64,000 bases of DNA from JAGVUD01 sp052033935 (GTDB lineage Bacteria > Armatimonadota > UBA5829 > DSUL01). The translations under genes and the position numbers were made by a program. How positions within the stretch are numbered: position 1 is the first letter of the stretch; every line of letters begins with the position of its first letter. Below the pieces are notes generated by a model. That model saw only the letters and a program-made list of their open reading frames with translations. It was not told the origin of the DNA and ran no database searches. Positions 56,322-63,720 of this stretch are shown here, one piece after another. The DNA lies in the NCBI GenBank assembly GCA_052033935.1, contig JBPOJE010000011.1:124001-188000 (forward strand), read 5' to 3'.

Positions 56322-56975
56322 ATGAAGAGAACCATTATTCTCGCACTGCTGATGTTCGCCCTGGGCACCTCGATGGCATCGGCAGCCCCGTACGCTTTCA
56401 ACTCGGCATCGGGCAAGACAGCCTGGATCGAGGTGGATGCCTGGTCAGGCAGCGGAGCAAACGAATCGATTCTGGTCGTGGACTGGAACGTTATGGGCGG
56501 CCCGTATGCGACCGAATCACACGCGTTTGGCTTCCGCTGGGACGGCACGGCGTACGTGTCGGATATGCTCAACGCATTTCACAACGCCGGTGTATTCACC
56601 CTAAGCTCGGGCTATGGCGGGGCGTTTCTTATGGACATCGTCTACGATGACGGTATTGACCACCACACGCACGCTGATGAAGAGGGAAGCTGGAATCTCG
56701 CCAGCACTGACGATCCCTACGCCCAATGGGGCGCAATGAGCTCTGACGGGACCAAGCTAGGTGAATGGGATGCCAATCCGGCCGGCTATAACCAAGAGTT
56801 GCTTGCGAATGGTCAGCTCGAAGGCATCAACGCGATTTCGTGGTTCGGCGGGGATCCCAACGCGTATACGTTGGATGTTCCTTTTGCCGCTGCCGTGCCT
56901 GAGCCGGGTTCGCTGGCGGGGCTTCTGGGAGGACTTGTTTCGATTAGTGGCCTTGTGTTGCGCAGTCGAAAGTAG
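56322..56975 (+). CDS. PEP-CTERM surface protein of cobalamin-riboswitch operon
   Basis: A 217-residue protein, ATG 56322 behind GAGGAAAGG. Signal peptide IILALLMFALGTSMASA. A beta-rich domain has ESILVVDWNVMGGPYATESH, AFGFRWDGTAYVSDMLNAFH and MDIVYDDGIDHHTHADEEGS. The C-terminal sorting signal is VPEPGSLAGLLGGL, then a short helix and basic end RSRK, the PEP-CTERM exosortase motif. The histidine run DHHTHAD could bind metal or the cobalt of a corrinoid, which is inference. It is 42 bases after the preceding gene and is the last gene of the operon. I believe related 'FGYRWDG' proteins recur near cobalamin riboswitches in Planctomycetota. Confidence 0.85.
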   Translation: MKRTIILALLMFALGTSMASAAPYAFNSASGKTAWIEVDAWSGSGANESILVVDWNVMGGPYATESHAFGFRWDGTAYVSDMLNAFHNAGVFTLSSGYGGAFLMDIVYDDGIDHHTHADEEGSWNLASTDDPYAQWGAMSSDGTKLGEWDANPAGYNQELLANGQLEGINAISWFGGDPNAYTLDVPFAAAVPEPGSLAGLLGGLVSISGLVLRSRK

Positions 56976-57033
56976 AGAGTCCTATTCGCACGCTGGACGG
57001 TCTCATCACGAGGCCGTCCAGCCACAAGGCCCC

Positions 57034-57205
57034 ACCGATGTCCGGCATCTCCGCTGCCGGACGGGCGTCCGCGGGGTCTCTGGCCCCTGGCCGTTGCGCA
57101 GGCCGGCGCCGTTCCGGATCGGCGGGGCTGCTTGCCTGTATGGACGCCTCGCAATAAGGAGCAAAGCCCCTACAGACATGGCCGCGCGAGCAGAGATCGC
57201 GCGAC
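57034..57205 (+). repeat. Two-hairpin (BIME-like) repeat, copy 2
   Basis: Left hairpin 57040-57062: stem GTCCGGCA/TGCCGGAC, loop TCTCCGC. Right hairpin 57183-57203: stem CGCGCGA/TCGCGCG, loop GCAGAGA. It lies directly after the cobalamin operon in the same orientation as copy 1, so the operon and riboswitch are bracketed by direct copies. Confidence 0.85.
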
Positions 57206-57221
57206 ATCGTGCAGAGACTGG

Positions 57222-57608
57222 TCAAGGTTGAGCGACCTTCCGAGAGATGCGCGCCACGTTCACGCCTTCGGCGACAAAAGCCCAGAGAGGAAAGAAGACG
57301 AAGAACCACACTCCTTGCGATGACGCGAACCAGTATAGGACGATCATGGCCACGAGTGTCATTTGGAAAAACACCAGCAAACGCGCTGCAGGCAAGCAAC
57401 TGAACACTAATACCCATTGCGCCACAGCAGGGAGTACCGCCAGGTAAAGCCAATACAGCTTCGCAGACGGCCCGAGTTCGCTTGGAGAAGCGTACACGTA
57501 GTAGAAGAAGCAAACGAATACGGTCCGAAGGAGCAGATAGCAAACCCGGCTCCGACGTGCGCTTCCGTTCTGCAATGCCCGCATCTCGCTGAATATGGCA
57601 AAAGTCAT
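57222..57608 (-). CDS. Four-helix membrane protein of unknown function
   Basis: A 128-residue protein with four hydrophobic helices (VCYLLLRTVFVCFFYYVYA, LYLAVLPAVAQWVLVFSC, LLVFFQMTLVAMIVLYWF, WFFVFFPLWAFVAEGV). It has a short basic end (RISRKVAQP). No family or active residues recognised. It stands alone on the minus strand between repeat copy 2 and a broken nucleotidyltransferase gene; codon use looks ordinary. Confidence 0.6.
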   Translation of the reverse strand: MTFAIFSEMRALQNGSARRSRVCYLLLRTVFVCFFYYVYASPSELGPSAKLYWLYLAVLPAVAQWVLVFSCLPAARLLVFFQMTLVAMIVLYWFASSQGVWFFVFFPLWAFVAEGVNVARISRKVAQP

Positions 57609-57705
57609 TGACCTGCCCCCATTCTTTGGTCCACATGCTGTGTTTCTGTCCTTCGGGTCACTTCATACCTCCTATCAGGTGCTACGAGGGCGGCAGTGGA
57701 ACGAA

Positions 57706-58325
57706 CGCCCCGAAGCGCCGCTGCGCCGGGCCTTCGCTAACGGCCGGACTCATCGCGTGCCAACGGCAACCACAAGACGCCCAGAAGGGGCTATGCTTCT
57801 CTGTGTGCGAAGGCGGGTGACGTGCCTCACACGCCCACGCTTTCAGGCCCGCTTTGGCGAGACGATGACGCCATCGAACACGGCCGCGTTCGACTGAACC
57901 CGGCACCCGCGGCCCACCACGCAGCGCTCGATGCAGGTGTCGCGCAGAACCGCCGCGTCCGGCCACAGAATGCTCTGGCGGACAGTGGCGCCCGATTCGA
58001 CCACGCAGCCATCGGCGAGCACGGAATACTCCTGCACCTGCGCTCCGGCCTCGATGCGGCAGTTGTTGCCGATGACGACCGGATACTCGATCTTCGCGGT
58101 CGGGTCTATTTCGGCATTCTCCCCCATCCAGACGTACTTGCGGGATTCTTTGTAAGGGAGATTGAGTGTAATGCGCCCCTCCAGCACGTCGTAGTGTGTC
58201 TGGCGGTACGCCGTCAGGTTGCCGATGTCGCGCCAGTAGCTGGACGTGAGGTGTCCGTACAGCCGCATCTTGCGCTCGATCAACAGGGGCAGAAGGTCTT
58301 TGCCGAATCCGTACATCACGCCCTT
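57706..58325 (-). repeat. Direct duplication, copy A
   Basis: Matches 63008-63720 in the same orientation. Similarity covers the nucleotidyltransferase C-terminus and about 135 bases beyond its stop. It starts at a half hairpin (GCCCCGAAGC, 57708-57717) that is complete at 62990-63017. Copy B carries about 90 extra bases near 63105-63200. Confidence 0.85.
57843..58325 (-). pseudogene. 5'-truncated duplicate of sugar nucleotidyltransferase gene
   Basis: The 160 C-terminal codons of the gene at 63238-64000, without any indel (constant offset 5395 bases) and with only six amino-acid differences. They cover GKDLLPLLIERKMRLYGHLT, SYWRDIGNLTAYRQTHYDVL and the left-handed beta-helix end (IGNNCRIEAGAQVQEYSVLA, GRGCRVQSNAAVFDGV). 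Identity stops abruptly at 58325, inside the coding sequence. Upstream of that point the frame runs on but is unrelated, so the copy has no catalytic nucleotidyltransferase domain. It is a by-product of a duplication linked to the neighbouring RAYT segment. Confidence 0.9.
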
Positions 58326-58540
58326 GAGGGTGCTGCCGGAGGTGTTCGGCGCGGCGGACGGGGTTCCCTGCGCGGTGCATTGGTCATGGCGCGATAGGAA
58401 AGGCGGCCGCGCCCACGAGCGTTGGCTACAGGAATCGGCTATAGTAGTGGTCAGGCGCAGGCTGGGCCATCCGGACCTTGCTGAGGCACAGACCGGATTG
58501 GGACAGCCCGCAGGTCGTTGGCGTGATCGGGAGGTCAACT

Positions 58541-61500
58541 ATGCGCGTCCGGTCTTACTTTGTCGCTGCTCTTCCGCTCTTCCTGTTCGCTGGTGCACGC
58601 GTCGGCGTCGCTGCGCCCATCGCGACCGCGACCGACGTCTCCGCGGCGCTGGCTGCGCCGGACGGGGCCGCTGTGTCACTGCAGACGGTCCTCGTGGATA
58701 AGGCCGCACGCGGATACATCGTCGTCAGGGCACCGTGGTCGGCAGACGAGCGCGTGGTGGTGGTCGCGGCCGTCAACGTGAAGCGGTGGCAGCCCGTGGC
58801 TGTGAAGGGCACCCTCACCACCCTCGTCAATGGCATCAGGGCTGTCCGGGCGGACGAGGTCTTGGTCTACACCGACGCAGAGGGAGCGCCCGTCATTTGT
58901 CCGATTCCTCCACCCATGACCAAAGGCGCCATTGCCGCATCCTTTTCTACTGCAGCGGCAGCCATCAAGCTTGATGAGCTCGCGATGCTCGCGGAGGATG
59001 AGACGCCGCCAGTGCCCGACCCCACACCGCCGGCTGTGGAACCCCAGTATATCGTTGGCACCATCAGTGAAGCTCTCGCGCTTGGTGAGGGCAGTACGGT
59101 CAGGGTCAACGGCAAGCCCATAGCGTCAACAGGCGACGACCCGACGTACGGCGCTTACTTCGTCGCTGGCGAAGACGGCAGTTCTGACACTCTCAAAACC
59201 TTCAGCTCCGCTGCAGCCTCGGCCGAAATGCGAGCCGCGGGCCTTACCGGAACCATAGCGATTCAACCGGGAGTCGGTAAAGTCCTCAGTACGGACAGCG
59301 GCCCTGGCAACCCGCCAGAGGGCTTCCACGGCCTTGCGGAACTGGCTGTAGCCGTAGATGTGTTCGGAGCAAAGACGAAACCGGACGACATGGAGGTGCA
59401 ACTGCTCGGAAAGGTGGTGAGCCGTGCCTTCCCGAGCGAGGACGTGTTCTACATCCAGGAGCCAGACCGCGCATGCGGCATCAAGGTGGTCGATGCCATC
59501 AATGCAGCCTCAGTTGCCCCGGGCGATCTGGTCAGTGTCACGGGCTTCATATCAACGAACGCGTCAGGCGAGCGTTACATCGAGGCGTCGACCACAGAAA
59601 TCACCGGCTCGATAGAGCCACCGGTCCCCACAGCGATGATCAACCGCACTCTTGGAGGCGGCGATTTCCACTATAACGCCACCACCGGGGCCGGGCAGAA
59701 AGGCATCTCTGGAGTCGCCTACGGGCTGAACAATGTCGGCCTGCTCGTCCGCACGACCGGCAAGGTGACAGCCATCGGGAGTGATTACTTCTACGTTGAC
59801 GATGGGAGTAACCTCAGCGACGGGGCGGGCCACACCGGCGTCCGTGTGGCCAACGTTCCTGCAACCACAGTGTCGGTGGGCGATTACGTTGGCATCGTCG
59901 GCATATCTGGTTTGGAGGGTACCAACCTCGCCTGCCGCCGCGTGCTCCGACCCGCAGACACGGCAGATGTTGAGACCCTCGATCCGCTCGCTCCGGCGAA
60001 CCTCACCGCCAGTGCGGGCAACACCAGCGCGAGTCTGGTCTGGGACGCGGCGCCGGTGAGTTCGTATGCAGTTTTCCGGGGGGCCAGCCAGAGTGGCTCA
60101 TTCACGCGAATCGCCACCGCAACGACTACTGCTTACGTAGATTCAGGCTTGACGAACGGCACAACCTATTGGTACAAGGTGGCGAGTATCAGCCTCGGCG
60201 AAGGTACGCCGACGGCCGCTGTATCGGCAACGCCGACGGGGGCGGCGCCAATGGCAACAATGAGCAACTTAGCCGTAAATGACGGCACGCTTTCAGTGGA
60301 TTACACCGCCACCGCAGGCTCTAGCGGCGACGAGCCGTCCATGGTTGCCTTTGGGTTGGATGGAGCACTAATATGGGCGGACACACCAGGCTTGCACAGC
60401 CACTTTGTGCTCGACACGACGCAGTTCGCTAACGGCCCGCATCGGCTCTCTATAACCGCCATTTCGGCGTCCGCAGCCGGTGTGCTCACCTCAACCACGG
60501 CCGTGCAGGACGTCGCTTTCGACAACTTCGCATCGTCGTTTACCATACCGGAGGTAGCCTACGAGACAGCGGCTATTTCAACCGTTTTCGCAGCCCCAAC
60601 GAGTTGGACCTTGCGTTTCCTGTCCGGTTCGCAGGAACTTGCGAGCACATCCGGCACGGGCACAGTTGTTTGCTACACTTGGGACAGCTCGCAGGCGTAC
60701 GGAAACGTGACGGTCGAGTTGAGCTACGATGAGCCGGGTCCACTTGCTGCCCAGAAAGTGCGGAATGGCAGGACGTACGTCACCCACGGGGTGTACCCGC
60801 CAACCCCGCTTGCCTGGGCAGCTTATTATCCCGCGGATGCTGTCTCGGGGCAGGAGCTTTGGTACCGGCAGGATTACAACGCGGCCGCATCGAGTCTTCT
60901 GGATCATTTTGGCGTGCCGCCAGGCAATGAATGGCGCGGCCGCATTGCCGGCTGCGGCGGTTGGGATACAGTGATCGACCCGGTGCTCGTTGAGCCGGAT
61001 TTCTGGCCGGGGATACTGTTCTTCTCCGGACATGGGGAGTACGTCGACCGGGATAAGTCCATGCTCTACCAAGGGGCCGTTGCCGGCAGCTTCACTGGGG
61101 GGCGGACCTGCGGGCTCACAGCCTTGACGCCGTTCGGCACTCCGAGCGGCCCCATTTATATGCAGGCGGCTGGGCCAGCCCTCGGCAACGGAGGCATCTT
61201 CGACCCGCTTACCGGGCGCGTGGCGATGACGATGGTACACAAGCGGCTTGAGTTCGTCTTTTTCAATACGTGCTTCTCAGGCGGGCGTTCAAGCAGTAGC
61301 CGTCTTCCCCTCCTTCCGTTGGCTTTCGGCCTGCCGCGGCAGCGAGTAAGCGGCCTGGGCGCGGCCTACCTGGGCATTGTGGACACGGCGGAAAACGACG
61401 ACGCGACCCTGTTCAACCAGACGTTTTGGAACTACCTCGAGCAGGGCTACACCATTGCCAGGGCCGCGTTCCATGCATCCCTGGCAACAGGAAAAAGGGT

Positions 61501-61543
61501 GAAGTATCGCATAGGTGGAGATCCGGGGCTGAGGCTATGGTGA
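58541..61543 (+). CDS. Exported clan-CD cysteine-peptidase-like protein with OB-like modules and FN3
   Basis: A 1000-residue exported protein, ATG 58541 behind GGGAGG. Signal peptide RSYFVAALPLFLFAGARVGVAA. Residues about 30-130 are a first OB-like unit, and about 180-480 hold a longer region ending with the tandem module pair (FYIQEPDRACGIKVVD, YGLNNVGLLVRTTGKV, FYVDDGSNLSDGAGH). About 485-575 is an FN3 domain (PANLTASAGNTSASLVW). The C-terminal 300 residues contain GILFFSGHGEYVDRD (His831) and LEFVFFNTCFSGG (Cys911), the His-Gly and Cys dyad of caspase/gingipain/CHAT (clan CD) peptidases. The end IARAAFHASLATGKRVKYR is also clan-like. It is probably a surface or secreted arginine/lysine-type peptidase or a self-processing toxin. 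It overlaps the next gene by seven bases. Confidence 0.85.
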   Translation: MRVRSYFVAALPLFLFAGARVGVAAPIATATDVSAALAAPDGAAVSLQTVLVDKAARGYIVVRAPWSADERVVVVAAVNVKRWQPVAVKGTLTTLVNGIRAVRADEVLVYTDAEGAPVICPIPPPMTKGAIAASFSTAAAAIKLDELAMLAEDETPPVPDPTPPAVEPQYIVGTISEALALGEGSTVRVNGKPIASTGDDPTYGAYFVAGEDGSSDTLKTFSSAAASAEMRAAGLTGTIAIQPGVGKVLSTDSGPGNPPEGFHGLAELAVAVDVFGAKTKPDDMEVQLLGKVVSRAFPSEDVFYIQEPDRACGIKVVDAINAASVAPGDLVSVTGFISTNASGERYIEASTTEITGSIEPPVPTAMINRTLGGGDFHYNATTGAGQKGISGVAYGLNNVGLLVRTTGKVTAIGSDYFYVDDGSNLSDGAGHTGVRVANVPATTVSVGDYVGIVGISGLEGTNLACRRVLRPADTADVETLDPLAPANLTASAGNTSASLVWDAAPVSSYAVFRGASQSGSFTRIATATTTAYVDSGLTNGTTYWYKVASISLGEGTPTAAVSATPTGAAPMATMSNLAVNDGTLSVDYTATAGSSGDEPSMVAFGLDGALIWADTPGLHSHFVLDTTQFANGPHRLSITAISASAAGVLTSTTAVQDVAFDNFASSFTIPEVAYETAAISTVFAAPTSWTLRFLSGSQELASTSGTGTVVCYTWDSSQAYGNVTVELSYDEPGPLAAQKVRNGRTYVTHGVYPPTPLAWAAYYPADAVSGQELWYRQDYNAAASSLLDHFGVPPGNEWRGRIAGCGGWDTVIDPVLVEPDFWPGILFFSGHGEYVDRDKSMLYQGAVAGSFTGGRTCGLTALTPFGTPSGPIYMQAAGPALGNGGIFDPLTGRVAMTMVHKRLEFVFFNTCFSGGRSSSSRLPLLPLAFGLPRQRVSGLGAAYLGIVDTAENDDATLFNQTFWNYLEQGYTIARAAFHASLATGKRVKYRIGGDPGLRLW

Positions 61544-62088
61544 GGCCCTCGGTTGCCTTTGTGGCTGGGATTCTGGCCGGCGCCCTTCTGGCTGGAGGTG
61601 CAGCATTGCTGCTCAATCGAGAGTCCACCGTGGGTGCCAGGAGCGCACCGTGGCGTCCCGGCCTGGCAGAGCTGCGCGACATGTTCACGGCCGATGTTCG
61701 CGCAGGGCGGACCCCGGACGAGGTTGTCATTATCGTCAAGCAGCAGTTCGCAACGGACGCGTATTGGACTCAAAAGCCGGCGGTCGGCTATATCGTCAGC
61801 CAAGGGCAGAAGTGGTCACTGCGGGCAGCGGTGACACAACTCTCTGAGCCTGTCGAAAGGCTGGACTTCGAAGGCCGGACTTACCCGCTGCAGCGCCCCA
61901 GCCAAGAGGCACGGGTCCGGTTCAGAGCTCCAAGGGCCCCGGCTGGGCCCGCAATCCTGAGGATTAAGGTGGAGGTTATGGTGGGGCCCACGCCGGCTCT
62001 GGCTAAGGCGCCTCTACTTGTCCCGCTGCGCCTGTCGGGCCTTCAGGCGACCGTGGCCCCAGATGGCGCCATTCGGCTTGCGCTGTGA
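61537..62088 (+). CDS. Membrane-anchored partner of the clan-CD peptidase
   Basis: A 183-residue protein whose ATG overlaps the peptidase stop (ATGGTGA), so it is translationally coupled. An N-terminal helix (VAFVAGILAGALLAGGAALLL) anchors it. A short helical region (GLAELRDMFTADVRAGRTPDE) and a beta-rich C-terminal domain (FEGRTYPLQRPSQEARVRFR, ILRIKVEVMVG) follow. No family recognised. The tight coupling suggests an inhibitor, chaperone or membrane receptor for the peptidase. It has no counterpart elsewhere in the window. Confidence 0.75.
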   Translation: MVRPSVAFVAGILAGALLAGGAALLLNRESTVGARSAPWRPGLAELRDMFTADVRAGRTPDEVVIIVKQQFATDAYWTQKPAVGYIVSQGQKWSLRAAVTQLSEPVERLDFEGRTYPLQRPSQEARVRFRAPRAPAGPAILRIKVEVMVGPTPALAKAPLLVPLRLSGLQATVAPDGAIRLAL

Positions 62089-62126
62089 TCATGGGCTGTG
62101 GCTGACAAGCTGTTACCATCCACCAT

Positions 62127-62260
62127 GTGCCGGCATCTCTGCTGCCAGCACGACGCCCGCGGGAGCTGTGCTTCCCATGCTGCTGGCGGGCCATATGCAG
62201 CGCGAGGATGCGGAGCAGAGCACCGGCAGACATCGCTCGCGGGAGCAGAGATCCCGCGAG
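62127..62260 (+). repeat. Two-hairpin (BIME-like) repeat, copy 3
   Basis: Left hairpin 62127-62151: stem GTGCCGGCA/TGCCAGCAC (one mismatch), loop TCTCTGC. Right hairpin 62236-62260: perfect stem CTCGCGGGA/TCCCGCGAG, loop GCAGAGA. Stem sequences differ from copies 1 and 2 with paired changes while loops stay the same; here the loops are perfectly complementary. It lies 112 bases from the RAYT gene. Confidence 0.85.
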
Positions 62261-62328
62261 ATCGGGGGGCTTGGGCAAACCTGGTGTGCTGCCTTGGCGT
62301 TGCTGTCCTGGTGCGGAGCTGTTTGCGT

Positions 62329-62356
62329 GCTTCGGGGCTTCTTTTCGCCCCGAAGC
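62329..62356 (+). repeat. RAYT-flanking hairpin, 3' side of gene
   Basis: Stem GCTTCGGGGC/GCCCCGAAGC with loop TTCTTTTC. It is the exact reverse complement of 62990-63017, so the RAYT gene is bounded by inverted copies. It may also serve as a terminator, though it lacks a T-run on the gene's strand. Confidence 0.9.
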
Positions 62357-62372
62357 TCATCCTGATCCCGCG

Positions 62373-62930
62373 TCATAGCATCTCCTCCGTGGAGTCGATC
62401 CGCAATGGGCCGCTGCCGCAATCATACCAGGAGGCGCTGGAGAAGAGCCAATCCTCTGGAGTCTGGCACAGCCCCCGCCGCACCGGGTTGCTGTGCATAT
62501 AGGCCAGCTTCGCCAGAAGGGCCTCGTCCGTAGTCACAGGCAGGCCGTGCCCGCGCTCCTTCCACACCCGCACCCGGCTCTTGCCCCGCGCAAGGCTGCG
62601 AGAAAGCTCCAGCCACTCTGCTGCCTGGGCGTTGCCACGCTCTGCCGCACGGGCCGTCATTGCCGTGATATCGCCCGAGAAGGTGCGCAGGCTCTGCACC
62701 AGGAACTTCCGAACGCTGTCTGCCGACGGCCCCCACAGCAGGATGTGGAAGTGCTCAGGCATCACCACGTAGCCCAGAATTCGGACGCCAAAGCGCTCGC
62801 GACGGCTGTCCCAGATGGAGAGCAGCAGCGCGGCTGCGCGAGGGCTCCTCAGCACAGGAGTCCACTCGACGATGGTGCTGGTCCAGAACCAGCGCGCGCC
62901 GTCCTGCCACAGATTGTGATGGCGCGACAT
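62373..62930 (-). CDS. REP-associated tyrosine transposase (RAYT, Y1_Tnp)
   Basis: A 185-residue single-strand transposase-like protein of the IS200/IS605 relative called TnpA-REP. WFWTSTIVEWTPVLR opens the domain. ILGYVVMPEHFHILLWGPSA has the HUH metal site (His60, His62). AYMHSNPVRRGLCQTPEDW supplies the usual NPVRRGL block with a candidate catalytic Tyr144, and LFSSASWY is the typical end. RAYTs are normally single copy, vertically kept, and bound to hairpin repeats (REPs) they may have spread. Here inverted hairpins lie on both sides and a two-hairpin repeat stands 112 bases away. Start ATG 62930. The protein lies inside a region bounded by direct duplications. Confidence 0.93.
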   Translation of the reverse strand: MSRHHNLWQDGARWFWTSTIVEWTPVLRSPRAAALLLSIWDSRRERFGVRILGYVVMPEHFHILLWGPSADSVRKFLVQSLRTFSGDITAMTARAAERGNAQAAEWLELSRSLARGKSRVRVWKERGHGLPVTTDEALLAKLAYMHSNPVRRGLCQTPEDWLFSSASWYDCGSGPLRIDSTEEML

Positions 62931-63237
62931 GACGCAATCTTACCAGCCGGCCATATCCAGCGCAAGCACTCGGCTCGGTCTGGCTTCTGGCTTCGGGGCG
63001 AAAAGAAGCCCCGAAGCACCGAAAGCACCGAAAACCGAGCCTTCGCTGACGGCCGGACTCACCGCCCGACTCCGGTGGCCACGAGACGCCCACGAGGGGC
63101 TATGCTACAGGTTCTTCTCTGTGCTCCGGACTGCCACCACGCATGTTTCCGGGCTTCGGCCCGTCGTTCCAGAGAACTCCGAGCCGAAGCACAGTCCCGT
63201 TGTGATGGCGCGTGAGATGCCTCACGCGCCCGCGCTT
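62931..63237. other. Intergenic region upstream of RAYT
   Basis: Contains the second inverted hairpin (62990-63017), the start of duplication copy B at 63008, and an inverted repeat GGGCTTCGGCCC near 63152. No gene recognised; the open frames here are shadow frames across repeats. The RAYT promoter should be within 62931-62990. Confidence 0.5.
62990..63017 (+). repeat. RAYT-flanking hairpin, 5' side of gene
   Basis: Stem GCTTCGGGGC/GCCCCGAAGC with loop GAAAAGAA, the exact inverted copy of 62329-62356. It marks the edge at which duplication copy B begins. Confidence 0.9.
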
Positions 63238-63720
63238 TCACGCCCGCTTCGGGGAGACGATGACACCGTCGAACACGGCCGCGTTCGACTGAACCCGGCA
63301 CCCGCGGCCCACCACGCAGCGCTCGATGCAGGTGTCGCGCAGAACCGCCGCCTCCGGCCACAGGATGCTCTGGCGAACAGTGGCGCCCGATTCGACCACG
63401 CAGCCATCGGCGAGCACGGAATACTCCTGCACGTGCGCCCCGGCCTCGATGCGGCAGTTGTTGCCGATGACGACCGGATACTCAATCTTCGCGGTCGGGT
63501 CTATTTCGACATTCTCCCCCATCCAGACGTACTTGCGCGCCTCTTTGTAAGGGAGATTGAGCGTAATGCGCCCGTCCAGCACGTCGTAGTGCGTCTGGCG
63601 GTATTCCGTCAGATTGCCGATATCGCGCCAGTAGCTGGACGTGAGGTGTCCGTACAGCCGCATCTTGCGCTCGATCAACAGGGGCAGAAGGTCTTTGCCG
63701 AATCCGTACATCACGCCCTT
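63008..63720 (-). repeat. Direct duplication, copy B
   Basis: Counterpart of 57706-58325 in the same orientation. It contains the 3' part of the intact nucleotidyltransferase gene and its downstream DNA. Recombination between A and B would excise about 5.4 kb with the peptidase, its partner, repeat copy 3 and the RAYT. Confidence 0.85.

Noticed and set aside
57595..57897. Small plus-strand protein between the membrane protein and the truncated nucleotidyltransferase
   Set aside because: It spans the duplicated repeat, and its counterpart near 63040-63110 is in a different context; no ribosome-binding site or domain.
53456..62260. CRISPR array
   Set aside because: The repeats are three, kilobases apart and hairpin-paired, without regular spacers or cas genes.
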